A DNA stretch of 63,450 nucleotides from an uncultured Duncaniella sp. GTDB taxonomy: Bacteria; Bacteroidota; Bacteroidia; Bacteroidales; Muribaculaceae. The number at the start of each line of letters is the position of its first letter. Position 1 is the first letter of the stretch. The notes beneath the pieces are model-generated. The model did no database searches. It saw only the letters and a program-made list of their open reading frames with translations, and was not told the DNA's origin. Made by a program: the position numbers and the translations under genes. The DNA is taken from the NCBI RefSeq assembly GCF_910578445.1, contig NZ_CAJTQC010000016.1, positions 1-63,450 on the forward strand. The letters are read 5' to 3'. Below are positions 16,781 through 25,309 of this stretch, in pieces.

Positions 16781-16788
16781 TAACTTTG
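16781..16788 (+). promoter_or_regulatory. -7 box of the glutaminyl cyclase gene
   Basis: TAACTTTG, a full TAnnTTTG match, 88 bases before the ATG, with TTGT about 21 bases upstream. Confidence 0.55.
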
Positions 16789-16875
16789 CTGTGCCATACT
16801 TTAACCATATCGAAACATAAGGCAGAGTAAAGTAAATCAACTTCTTTTAACCACCCTAACACTGCCAGCAGAGTC

Positions 16876-17892
16876 ATGAAAGGATATTTAATCACAGCCC
16901 TGTTAAGCATCATTGCTACCATGGGAGCCACAAGCTGTCGTCCGACCGCTTCTAACGGTGAGGCCACACACAACCGTCAGGAAGAAAAACGGATCAAGAC
17001 CCCTGCACGCTTCAACCGCGACAGCGCTTATTCTTATGTAAGACGCCAGCTTGCTTTCGGGCCGCGCGTGTCAGGGACAGAAGGAAACCGCCTCTGCCGT
17101 GAATATCTCGTCAACGAGTTCAAACGCCACGGCGCGCAGAATGTCAATGTACAGACAGGCGAGGTCACAGCCTTCAACGGCGACCGCCTCCCTATCGGCA
17201 ACATAATGGCATCATACAACCCCGAAATCAAAGACCGCATACTCCTTCTCGCACATTACGACACCCGTCCGTGGTGTGACTCCGACCAAAATGAGGAAAA
17301 CCGCCTAAAACCGGTGCTCGGCGCTAACGACGGCGCCAGCGGTGTAGCGGTCCTGCTTGAAGTGGCACGCCACCTCAACGAGACTGAAGCTCCGGTAGGA
17401 GTAGACATCCTGCTTGTCGACGCCGAAGACTACGGGCAGGCCTCCGGATTCTCGACCCATGACTCATCGTGGTGTCTCGGAACACAATACTGGGTCGATA
17501 ACATGCCTTATCATTCGGATTCTCTGCCACGATACGCCGTGCTGCTCGACATGGTGGGCGGAATGGACGCAAAATTCCACCGTGAATACTTCTCAGACCA
17601 GAACGCATCGAAACTTGTCGACAAGGTATGGTCGATGGCAGCCCGCTCCGGCTATGAGAACCGTTTTGTCAACAAGAGCGGCGGCGCGGTAATCGACGAC
17701 CATATTTTCCTCAACGATGCAGGCATCCCGGCCATCGACATCATCGAATCGAAAAACGAGTCGACCGGAACATTCGCCCCGACATGGCATACGACAGACG
17801 ACACACTCGAAAACATCGATCCATCATCGCTCGAAGCAGCCGGACAGACGGTGCTCAACCTCATCTATAACGAAATACGCTGCCTGAAATAA
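16876..17892 (+). CDS. Glutaminyl-peptide cyclotransferase lipoprotein (M28 fold)
   Basis: 338 residues. A lipoprotein signal ends in GATSC (Cys at residue 21). The M28-like domain carries glutaminyl cyclase hallmarks: LLLAHYDTRPWCDSDQ near residues 120-135, GANDGASGVAVLLE near 151-164 (metal Asp), VDAEDYG near 178-184 (Glu pair), SWCLGTQYW near 195-203 and the metal His in FAPTWHTTDDT near 299-309. The family turns N-terminal Gln into pyroglutamate; in Bacteroidetes many exported proteins begin with Gln after signal peptidase cleavage, so this is a periplasmic maturation enzyme. It stands alone with its own promoter and terminator. An aminopeptidase is less likely, since the zinc-ligand pattern is the single-metal QC type. 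Confidence 0.88.
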   Translation: MKGYLITALLSIIATMGATSCRPTASNGEATHNRQEEKRIKTPARFNRDSAYSYVRRQLAFGPRVSGTEGNRLCREYLVNEFKRHGAQNVNVQTGEVTAFNGDRLPIGNIMASYNPEIKDRILLLAHYDTRPWCDSDQNEENRLKPVLGANDGASGVAVLLEVARHLNETEAPVGVDILLVDAEDYGQASGFSTHDSSWCLGTQYWVDNMPYHSDSLPRYAVLLDMVGGMDAKFHREYFSDQNASKLVDKVWSMAARSGYENRFVNKSGGAVIDDHIFLNDAGIPAIDIIESKNESTGTFAPTWHTTDDTLENIDPSSLEAAGQTVLNLIYNEIRCLK

Positions 17893-17970
17893 TATCTCAC
17901 AAGCGACACCGACATCAACAAAGCATATATCCGGCCTCAGCCCATGCGGATGCCTGCCGGACAAAATAAC

Positions 17971-18005
17971 AGGAGGAAACAGAGATTGAAAGTCTGTTTC
18001 CTCCT
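17971..18005 (+). terminator. Terminator between the glutaminyl cyclase and ompA-like genes
   Basis: AGGAGGAAACAGA (17971-17983) pairs perfectly with TCTGTTTCCTCCT (17993-18005). It sits between convergent genes and could serve both. Confidence 0.75.
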
Positions 18006-18066
18006 TGCCTTATGAAAAGAATTGATGATTATATGTCTTGATTAAAGACCTTCGGACATCACCATC

Positions 18067-18768
18067 TTACTTGAGTGTGCCCTGATTTGCCTGTTCGATC
18101 ATTTCCTTGCTTGCAGTGATGTAGACCTCGACACGGCGGTTCTGCGCACGGCCTTCGGCAGTAGCGTTTGATGCGATATAATCCTGCATAGGAAGACCTT
18201 CAGCTGAAAGACGGGTCGCAGCGACACCGCTATTGAGAAGATAATTGCGCACAGCGTCAGCACGACCGGTTGCCACACGCTCGTTGACGGCAAGCGAGCC
18301 GGTATCGTCAGTGTAACCGTAGATCTGCACGTTTGTGCCGGGGTTGTTGATCAGCGAAGCGGCAAACTTGCTGAGGTCAGTGCGAGCGCTCGCGCTGAGA
18401 GTCGTGCCATTGGTGGGGAAGAGAATACCTCCGTTGAAAGTAACCTGAATGGCCTGCAAACCGTTTTCGTCGGTCACCTGCTTGATTTCAGCCTGTTTTG
18501 CGAGCTCGGCTTGCAATTCAGCCTGCTGCTTGTCCATCTTCTTGCCGATGAGAACGCCAGCACCTGTGCCGACAGCCGCACCGATCGCAGTACCGATCGC
18601 AGCGCCCTTGCCACCACCGATAAGCGCACCGAGGCCTGCGCCGAGAGCCGCACCGCCACCGCCGCCGATGGCAGCGCCCTTACCTGTATTTGTCCATGAT
18701 GAGCATCCCGTTGAAAGAAGTACACAGAGAGCCATTGCAGGAATTCCTAAAGCTTTTGCGAGTTTCAT
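18067..18768 (-). CDS. OmpA-family lipoprotein with glycine-zipper segment
   Basis: 233 residues. A lipoprotein signal ends in LLSTGCSS (Cys at residue 22). Residues ~29-75 are a glycine-zipper region rich in GxxxG (AIGGGGGAALGAGLGALIGG), then a short coiled segment (KKMDKQQAELQAEL), then an OmpA C-terminal peptidoglycan-binding domain (~110-225) with IYGYTDDTGS near 148-157 and NRRVEVYI near 210-217. The Asp and Arg that bind diaminopimelate are in place. It should tether the outer membrane to peptidoglycan (YiaD-like). The minus-strand promoter (18806-18837) leaves a short leader. Confidence 0.92.
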   Translation of the reverse strand: MKLAKALGIPAMALCVLLSTGCSSWTNTGKGAAIGGGGGAALGAGLGALIGGGKGAAIGTAIGAAVGTGAGVLIGKKMDKQQAELQAELAKQAEIKQVTDENGLQAIQVTFNGGILFPTNGTTLSASARTDLSKFAASLINNPGTNVQIYGYTDDTGSLAVNERVATGRADAVRNYLLNSGVAATRLSAEGLPMQDYIASNATAEGRAQNRRVEVYITASKEMIEQANQGTLK

Positions 18769-18805
18769 TTTTTCATTTTTTAAGTTAACGTGTTAAATCT
18801 CGACG

Positions 18806-18837
18806 CAAAAATAGGCATTAATTCATAGACTTCCCAA
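18806..18837 (-). promoter_or_regulatory. Promoter of the OmpA-family gene
   Basis: Minus strand TTGG, 20 bases, TATTTTTG (18813-18806). The 339-base interval 18769-19107 otherwise holds a second, plus-strand -7-like TAATTTTG (18947-18954) that would serve the transporter gene after a ~145-base leader; no other gene is convincing there. Confidence 0.55.
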
Positions 18838-19107
18838 TAAAATCTACGCATTACGATATTTTCTCCATAAAGCGTCTGTATAGTTATAATACGTATTCAA
18901 AAAAATAAAGTTTTTCCCTTAATCGCAATCTTTGATAAAAATTTCTTAATTTTGCCATCGGTTATGACGACGTCAAGTCCTTCCGTTGGCATGACCGACC
19001 CTAAAAACACCTTGAAAACATTATTGATGCGGAGGGTCTTAAACGAAGGTTAACCTTAAACAGAGTGCCGATACAAAAAAAACTGCGGCATTCTATGAAC
19101 TATCGTC

Positions 19108-20025
19108 ATGTCGACAAAGCGTTTTTCTCCGAAAGGCAATCTTTTGCTTTATCATGTAGGGGCCGCTGTTGCTGTCATTGGCTGGGGAGTCTCGTTTATT
19201 TCCACAAAAGTGCTCCTCGACAACGGATTGCACCCTATCGAAATCTACATCTACCGTTTTGCCATCGCCTATCTTGCGATGCTGCTGATCTGTCACAAAA
19301 AGATATTCTGCAACTCATTGCGACATGAGGTGACTTTCATGCTTGCAGGTCTTTTCGGTGGCTCTATCTATTTCATCTCCGAAAACGTCGCGCTTGAATA
19401 CACTCTTGTCAGCAACGTCTCGCTCATCACCTCCCTGTCTCCTCTCCTGACTGTCCTGCTCATAGGATTCATCTATAAGTCCGACCGCCCCGGCAAAGAA
19501 ACCATTCTTGGCTCGGTGGTAGCCTTTCTCGGAGTCGGACTTGTGATTTTCAACAGCAGTTTCAATCTCAGCATCAATCCTCTCGGCGACCTGCTGTCGC
19601 TCCTTGCAGCCTTCTGCTGGGCTATCTACAGCATAGTCCTCAAGCAGCTCAACCCTCTCTACAGCGCACTCTTCATCACCCGCAAGACATTCTTCTACGG
19701 AGTGCTGACTGCCATCCCGTTCCTGCTCATCGAACCGTCGATTACCCCACCGACCGTGTTGCTCGAACCGAAACTGTTTGGCAACATCCTGTTTCTCGCA
19801 CTATTCTGCTCACTGTTCGCCTATCTGATGTGGGCGGTCATCATTGGGAAAATCGGTGCAGTAAAAGCCTCAAACTACATGTATTTCCAGCCAGTAGTCA
19901 CCTTGGTGTTCTCCTTCATCATCCTTGGTGAAAAAATCTCGTTCATCGGCTACACCGGTTGCGCAATGATTTTGCTGGGTGTCTGGATGGCCGATTATCT
20001 GCAGAAACGCAAACTACGTAACTAA
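19108..20025 (+). CDS. EamA/DMT-family inner-membrane transporter
   Basis: 305 residues with ten predicted hydrophobic helices in two EamA repeats (~residues 15-140 and 155-300), the architecture of drug/metabolite exporters such as RhaT or YdcZ-like carriers. Helix 1 begins VGAAVAVIGWGVSFISTKVLL; each half ends with a Gly-rich turn (GVGLVIFNSS; LLGVWMADYLQ). The substrate cannot be told from sequence; the family exports amino acids or metabolites. Stop-to-start distance to the tricorn gene is 61 bases, so the two could share a message. Confidence 0.88.
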   Translation: MSTKRFSPKGNLLLYHVGAAVAVIGWGVSFISTKVLLDNGLHPIEIYIYRFAIAYLAMLLICHKKIFCNSLRHEVTFMLAGLFGGSIYFISENVALEYTLVSNVSLITSLSPLLTVLLIGFIYKSDRPGKETILGSVVAFLGVGLVIFNSSFNLSINPLGDLLSLLAAFCWAIYSIVLKQLNPLYSALFITRKTFFYGVLTAIPFLLIEPSITPPTVLLEPKLFGNILFLALFCSLFAYLMWAVIIGKIGAVKASNYMYFQPVVTLVFSFIILGEKISFIGYTGCAMILLGVWMADYLQKRKLRN

Positions 20026-20086
20026 AGTCTGAGGCTACAAAAAAACGGCCTCTAACAAATTCACCAACATACACCTCACCGACCTT

Positions 20087-23000
20087 ATGAAGAAAACCAT
20101 TATCAGCGCAGTGCTTTTAAGCGCCACTCTGGGCGCAGGCGCGGTGACCCCGCTATGGCTTCGCGATGTACGCATCTCGCCCGACGGCAAGACAATCGCC
20201 TTCACCTATAAAGGCGACATCTACACCGTGCCCGTCAGCGGCGGACAGGCCCGACAGCTCACCACCGTCCAGTCCTACGAATCAGAACCCGTCTGGTCGC
20301 CAGACGGAAAGATGATAGCCTTTGCAAGCGACCGCAACGGAGGTACTGACATCTATATCATGAGCGCCGATGGAGGCGAAGCGACACGCCTGACCTACCA
20401 CTCTGCCGCCGAAATTCCCCACGCATTCACCCCCGACGGCAAATCGGTGGTCTACTCGGCCTCGATTCAGGACGCACCCTCGGCCCTGCTCTTTCCGGCC
20501 GCATGGCAGACAGAGCTTTATTCAGTGCCCGTGAAAGGCGGACGTCCGCGACAGATTCTCTCCACTCCGGCAGAAGCCATCAGCTATCTGCCCGACAACA
20601 AATCGTTTGTCTATGTTGACCGTAAAGGCGGTGAAGACCAGTGGCGCAAGCACCACACGTCGTCTGTCACCCGCGAAATCTGGAAATACGACGCCGCTAC
20701 CGGCCGCCACACCAACCTCACCGAGCATGCAGGCGAAGACCGCAGCCCGGTTGTGACACCCGACGGCCAGACTCTGTATTTCCTGAGCGAACGCGACGGC
20801 GGGACATTCAACGTCTACTCCATGCAGCTCTCCAATCCCTCGAAAATCACCGCTCTGACCGACTTCAAGACCCACCCGGTGCGCTTCCTCTCGCGTGGAG
20901 CTGACGGCACACTCGCATTCACCTACGACGGCGAAATCTACACCATGCGTCAGGGTGGCAAGCCTTCGAAGGTCAACATCTCCATCGTAGCCGACGAGAG
21001 CCAGCCCGACGTAATCACCCGTTTCACCACCGGCACACGCGGAGCAGTCCCCTCGCCCGACGGCAAGCAGATTGCCTTCGTCAACCACGGCGATATCTTC
21101 GTGACATCTGTGGAATATCCGACCACAAAGCAGATTACCACAACCCCGCAGGAAGAAAGCTCCATCAGCTGGGGCGATGATAACCGTACGCTCTACTACA
21201 GTTCAGACCGCGACGGCCACTACAACATCTATCGTGCAAAAATCGCGCGTGAAGACGACCTCAACTTCCCCAATGCAACCCTCATCGACGAAGAGCCGAT
21301 GTTCAAGACAAGCGACAAGGTTGACCGCGCACATCCCCTCATCTCGCCCGACGGCAAGAAGATGGCATTCGTGATAGGCCGCCGCGACATCGCTGTCATG
21401 GACATCAAGTCAGGCAAGGTCACACAGCTCACCAAGGGTAATATCTGCAACTCGCGCACCGGCAAGCTGAATTTCTCATGGTCGCCCGACAGCAAATGGC
21501 TTGCAGCCGAGGTCGACATGCACCGCCGCAGCCCCTACTATGACATAGCCATCATCAACGCATCGACCGGCGAGATTACCAACATCACAAACTCATCATA
21601 TTCCAACTACAGTCCCCGCTGGGTGATGGGTGGCGACGCAATCCTCTTTGTTAGCGACCGCTACGGCATGCGCAGCCAAGCTTCGTGGGGAGCGCAGTAC
21701 GACGCACTGCTCGTGTTCACCAACCGCGCCGCCTATGACCGCTACCGTCTCTCGCCCGAGGATTTCGCACTCCAGAAAGAGCTGAAGGAGGCAAGAAAGA
21801 AAAAAGAGGCCGAGAAAGAAAAGAAAGACCAGAAGGATTCCAAGAAATCAAAAATCGACGATGCAAACAAAAAGAAGGAATCAAAGGATATCAACATCGA
21901 ACTTGACGGCATCAGCGACCGCATCGTGCGCCTGACACCGTTCTCGTCAGACATGGCCGACATCTATATCGACGACAAGGGCGACAACCTGTGGTTTCTC
22001 GCTGCATTCGACAGCGGCTATGACCTCTGGAAAATGAATCTGCGCAAAGGTGACGTGAGCCTTGCCAACAAGCTCGACTCGCCCGGACTCACGATGACTC
22101 CCGACGCGGAAGGCAAGAACCTCTTCCTCCTCGGCTCGTCGTCGATGCGCAAAATGAGCCTTCCCGGCGGAAAGATGGAACGAATCACCGTCAGCGGAAC
22201 TCGCAAACTTAATCCTGCGGCCGAAAGAGAATATCTCTACGACTACATTCTCAAGGAAGAGGACGCACGCTTCTTCGACCCCAAGATGCACGGCGTAGAC
22301 TGGAAGAAGATGGGCGAGGCATACCGCAAGTTCCTCCCCCACATCAACCACAACGCTGATTTCGCCGAAATGACAAGCGAACTTCTCGGAGAACTCAACG
22401 TGTCGCACACCGGCACACGCTACTATGGCGACGGAGCTAAAGAACCGACCGCATCGCTCGGTCTGCTCTATGACATGAGCTACGAAGGTCCGGGCCTCAA
22501 GGTTGCGGAAATCGTGGAAGGCGGCCCGTTCGGCCATGCAGATTCCAGCATGAAGCCGGGAGCAATCGTCACAGCCATCAACGGTGTCACAATCGACTCC
22601 GAGAGCGACTATACCCCGCTTTTCAACGGAATCTCACGCAAAAAGACACTCGTCAGCTTCACACTTCCCTCAGGCGAGAAGGAGGAAGAAGTCGTGCTTC
22701 CCACCACACGCATGACCGACCTTCTCTACAACCGCTGGGTGAAGCGCAACGCACACCTCGTCGATTCGCTTTCAGGCGGCCGCCTCGGCTATGTGCACAT
22801 CCGCTCAATGAACGACGCAAGTTACCGCACAATCTATGCTGACCTGCTCGGCAAGTACAACGAACGTGACGGAATCGTGATTGACACCCGCTTCAACGGC
22901 GGAGGCCGTCTGCACGAGGACATCGAAGTGCTCTTCAGCGGAAAGAAGTATCTCACTCAGGAAATCAAGGGAGTTGTAGCAGGCGAAATGCCCTCACGCC

Positions 23001-23341
23001 GCTGGAACAAGCCTTCAATCATGCTCACAGGCGAAGCCAACTACTCAAACGCACACGGCACTCCGTGGGTGTACCGCCACGTTGGTCTCGGCAAAATCGT
23101 CGGCATGCCTGTCCCCGGAACAATGAGTTCGGTAAACTGGGTCAATATGCAAGACCCGTCGCTGACATTCGGCATCCCGGTAGTAGGATTCAAGACAGCA
23201 GAAGGAAACTATCTTGAAAACACCCAACTCGAACCCGACGTGAAGGTAGCCAACGACCCTGCAAAAATCGTCCTTGGAATCGACGACCAGATTTCAGCTG
23301 CCGTCACCACTCTTCTCAACGACATCGACAAGAAGAAATAA
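20087..23341 (+). CDS. Tricorn-like S41 protease
   Basis: 1084 residues. A Sec signal (residues 1-19, ending GAGA) is followed by WD40-like (PD40) beta-propeller repeats with recurring SPDGKxIAF motifs (~25-560), a highly charged Lys/Glu linker (~565-605), and a tricorn C1-PDZ-S41 region (~700-1075). Catalytic candidates are the His of LNVSHTGTRYYG, the nucleophile Ser of ANYSNAHG and the Glu of YLENTQLEPD. The Ser is followed by Asn where tricorn has Asp. Tricorn degrades short peptides; here it should act in the periplasm, helping peptide use. A strong hairpin terminator follows. Confidence 0.92.
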   Translation: MKKTIISAVLLSATLGAGAVTPLWLRDVRISPDGKTIAFTYKGDIYTVPVSGGQARQLTTVQSYESEPVWSPDGKMIAFASDRNGGTDIYIMSADGGEATRLTYHSAAEIPHAFTPDGKSVVYSASIQDAPSALLFPAAWQTELYSVPVKGGRPRQILSTPAEAISYLPDNKSFVYVDRKGGEDQWRKHHTSSVTREIWKYDAATGRHTNLTEHAGEDRSPVVTPDGQTLYFLSERDGGTFNVYSMQLSNPSKITALTDFKTHPVRFLSRGADGTLAFTYDGEIYTMRQGGKPSKVNISIVADESQPDVITRFTTGTRGAVPSPDGKQIAFVNHGDIFVTSVEYPTTKQITTTPQEESSISWGDDNRTLYYSSDRDGHYNIYRAKIAREDDLNFPNATLIDEEPMFKTSDKVDRAHPLISPDGKKMAFVIGRRDIAVMDIKSGKVTQLTKGNICNSRTGKLNFSWSPDSKWLAAEVDMHRRSPYYDIAIINASTGEITNITNSSYSNYSPRWVMGGDAILFVSDRYGMRSQASWGAQYDALLVFTNRAAYDRYRLSPEDFALQKELKEARKKKEAEKEKKDQKDSKKSKIDDANKKKESKDINIELDGISDRIVRLTPFSSDMADIYIDDKGDNLWFLAAFDSGYDLWKMNLRKGDVSLANKLDSPGLTMTPDAEGKNLFLLGSSSMRKMSLPGGKMERITVSGTRKLNPAAEREYLYDYILKEEDARFFDPKMHGVDWKKMGEAYRKFLPHINHNADFAEMTSELLGELNVSHTGTRYYGDGAKEPTASLGLLYDMSYEGPGLKVAEIVEGGPFGHADSSMKPGAIVTAINGVTIDSESDYTPLFNGISRKKTLVSFTLPSGEKEEEVVLPTTRMTDLLYNRWVKRNAHLVDSLSGGRLGYVHIRSMNDASYRTIYADLLGKYNERDGIVIDTRFNGGGRLHEDIEVLFSGKKYLTQEIKGVVAGEMPSRRWNKPSIMLTGEANYSNAHGTPWVYRHVGLGKIVGMPVPGTMSSVNWVNMQDPSLTFGIPVVGFKTAEGNYLENTQLEPDVKVANDPAKIVLGIDDQISAAVTTLLNDIDKKK

Positions 23342-23365
23342 AAATTCTATTCCTATAGCAAACGA

Positions 23366-23412
23366 AACTACGCCTGCCCCCGGACAACCGGGGACAGGCG
23401 TAGTATTTTTTT
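23366..23412. terminator. Bidirectional hairpin terminator between tricorn and terminase genes
   Basis: CTACGCCTGCCCCCGG (23368-23383) pairs over ~15 bp with CCGGGGACAGGCGTAG (23388-23403), followed by TATTTTTTT on the plus strand. It ends the plus-strand tricorn transcript and, as the strand switch point, probably also the minus-strand terminase transcript. Confidence 0.8.
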
Positions 23413-23431
23413 CGTCGCAACGTAACGGGCT

Positions 23432-25309
23432 CTACCGTGTGCAACGGTCAAGTATGGCATTGAGAGTCCTGTCGTCAAACCTGAATGGCGATGCAAGGCG
23501 TGTCGTGGCATGGATATAGAGAGCGATGGCGCGGGTCATAAGCATGTCGTCATGACAACCGCGCGAGGCGGAATAAGAGCCATCGGGATGCGCCTCATAC
23601 TGCAGAAGTTCGTCGCAGGCAGCCGACGAATGCTCGACATAGCCACGGTCACGCACACAGGCGACAAGGTTAGCTATGATGGCAGGCTTGGTGCGCATGT
23701 TGGTGTGGAAACCTACAGTCTGCGCCACTCCGTCGTTGCCTCCGGGGCGAAAATAGAGATTCGGATAGCGGGCCGAAAGAGTGTCGAGGATATAGCGCCC
23801 CTCGCCTTCCGAGGAACTTTCCCAAGAATTGCTCTCGACCACCAGCAGTGCGTCGCCATAATAGCGGCCAATGGCCTCTGCCTTGCGTGCAAGCAGGTCA
23901 TGGTCGATATGCCCGCGCCACTGGGCCACAATTTCAGGCAACGCACTCTCCGAGTCGCTATGACGGTCAAGAACGCAGATGACCGAGAAATCCGCGTCAC
24001 GCGTGCGACCACCGATATCGACACAGACTATATAGTCACCGCACGGGCGCGGATGTCGCCACAGCTCACACTCCCCGTCGAGCGAAGGGACAAACCTCGG
24101 CGCGACGCATAGCGACGTGTCACCGCAATCGGACATCACGACCTCTCCCCTTTCACCCTTCAGGCGGCATCCGTCGCGCAGAGCCTCCACATCCTCCGAG
24201 CTGAACACACTGCGGACAGTCGATGAAAAAGCCTCGGCAGGTGTGGTCGGATACTCGGCCATCATCGAACGGTGGTCGGAGAAAGCCATGCGCTTCTCAT
24301 GATACCACTTTATCGCTTCCAGCGTGCAGCCGTGGGCAGACCACAACCGACGCTCGTAGTCATCCATCGAATCCCACAGTGCATCGGGATCTGTGACCTC
24401 ACTGCGGTTAATCTCGATTTCGTGCCAAGGGACGAAAAACGGAATCTTATCGCTCGCCCCCGGAGTGTTGGCTCTCAGCCATTCGCGATGGAAAAAGTTG
24501 CCGACTCCGTTGGCCGTACTCTCCATAGCGATGAACGACAGCGGCTTTGAGGCTATGCCCGAAGTGACAGAACGCATGAGGTCGGCCGGACTGTGGCGCG
24601 GAGAATCCTTCCAGAAAGCCACCTCGCTGAGATGGGCAAGCGCACAGTCAAGACCGCGCGTCGCCTCCTGATTCTCGCTCGAACAGACTGTCACCTTGCA
24701 TTCGCGTCCCGGAATGAGACGAGTGTTCGACATCCGTTCGAATGGCCTGAACTCAGGACGCACATCCTCATCCCAATAATCCGAGGGATAGCGGGCGAGG
24801 AGCTTGCTGTACATTCCGCGTATTGTGGCCGCCGTATCCTTGACATGGGCACATATAAGAGAATTCCAATTACGGCAATGGACTATCTGAATCCATGCGA
24901 AATAAATCTGGATAAGTGTCGAACCGCCCCATTGCCGAGCCTTAAGCATAATCAGACGAAGCGGACGTCCGGCCCGACGCTCGGTCTCAAGGAGGCTGAC
25001 GAGCCTGCGCTGCGGACGGTTGAGGCGGAATGGAATATCGGCCGAAGTCATCTTGTCGGTTATCACCACGCAGCTGACAGCCCAGAAAGGGAAATCATAT
25101 CTGAAACGCAAGCGCGCGAAATCTGTCTCATTGACCGCCACACCGAGCCGAGGGTCAGAAAGCATGTCGGCCGGGAGATAGTATGTCTTGCCGTTGAAGC
25201 AATAGGGACGGCGCTCGGGGTCGGATTCATCGCCAATAACCGGGTCAGGGACAGGCAGCAAGGCGGCATTACGACGGGAATTCTCAAGAAGTATATCGCG
25301 TGGTATCAT
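23432..25309 (-). CDS. Phage-type terminase large subunit, orphan
   Basis: 625 residues. The ATPase half has the P-loop-like LKARQWGGST near residues 122-131, the Walker B region TRGLDCALAHLSEVAFW near 217-233 with the catalytic Glu (E229), and a coupling region. The nuclease half (~430-600) is RNase-H-like with acidic residues in CVDIGGRTRDADF, LLVVESNSW and GCHDDMLMT. Such proteins package phage DNA. The ATG overlaps the stop of the upstream gene (ATGA, 25306-25309), implying translational coupling. No portal, capsid, small terminase or integrase is near. It is intact, so purifying selection is likely. Confidence 0.85.
   Translation of the reverse strand: MIPRDILLENSRRNAALLPVPDPVIGDESDPERRPYCFNGKTYYLPADMLSDPRLGVAVNETDFARLRFRYDFPFWAVSCVVITDKMTSADIPFRLNRPQRRLVSLLETERRAGRPLRLIMLKARQWGGSTLIQIYFAWIQIVHCRNWNSLICAHVKDTAATIRGMYSKLLARYPSDYWDEDVRPEFRPFERMSNTRLIPGRECKVTVCSSENQEATRGLDCALAHLSEVAFWKDSPRHSPADLMRSVTSGIASKPLSFIAMESTANGVGNFFHREWLRANTPGASDKIPFFVPWHEIEINRSEVTDPDALWDSMDDYERRLWSAHGCTLEAIKWYHEKRMAFSDHRSMMAEYPTTPAEAFSSTVRSVFSSEDVEALRDGCRLKGERGEVVMSDCGDTSLCVAPRFVPSLDGECELWRHPRPCGDYIVCVDIGGRTRDADFSVICVLDRHSDSESALPEIVAQWRGHIDHDLLARKAEAIGRYYGDALLVVESNSWESSSEGEGRYILDTLSARYPNLYFRPGGNDGVAQTVGFHTNMRTKPAIIANLVACVRDRGYVEHSSAACDELLQYEAHPDGSYSASRGCHDDMLMTRAIALYIHATTRLASPFRFDDRTLNAILDRCTR

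Noticed and set aside
23510..24112. 200-residue plus-strand frame inside the terminase gene
   Set aside because: Antisense to TerL motifs, no signal or domain.
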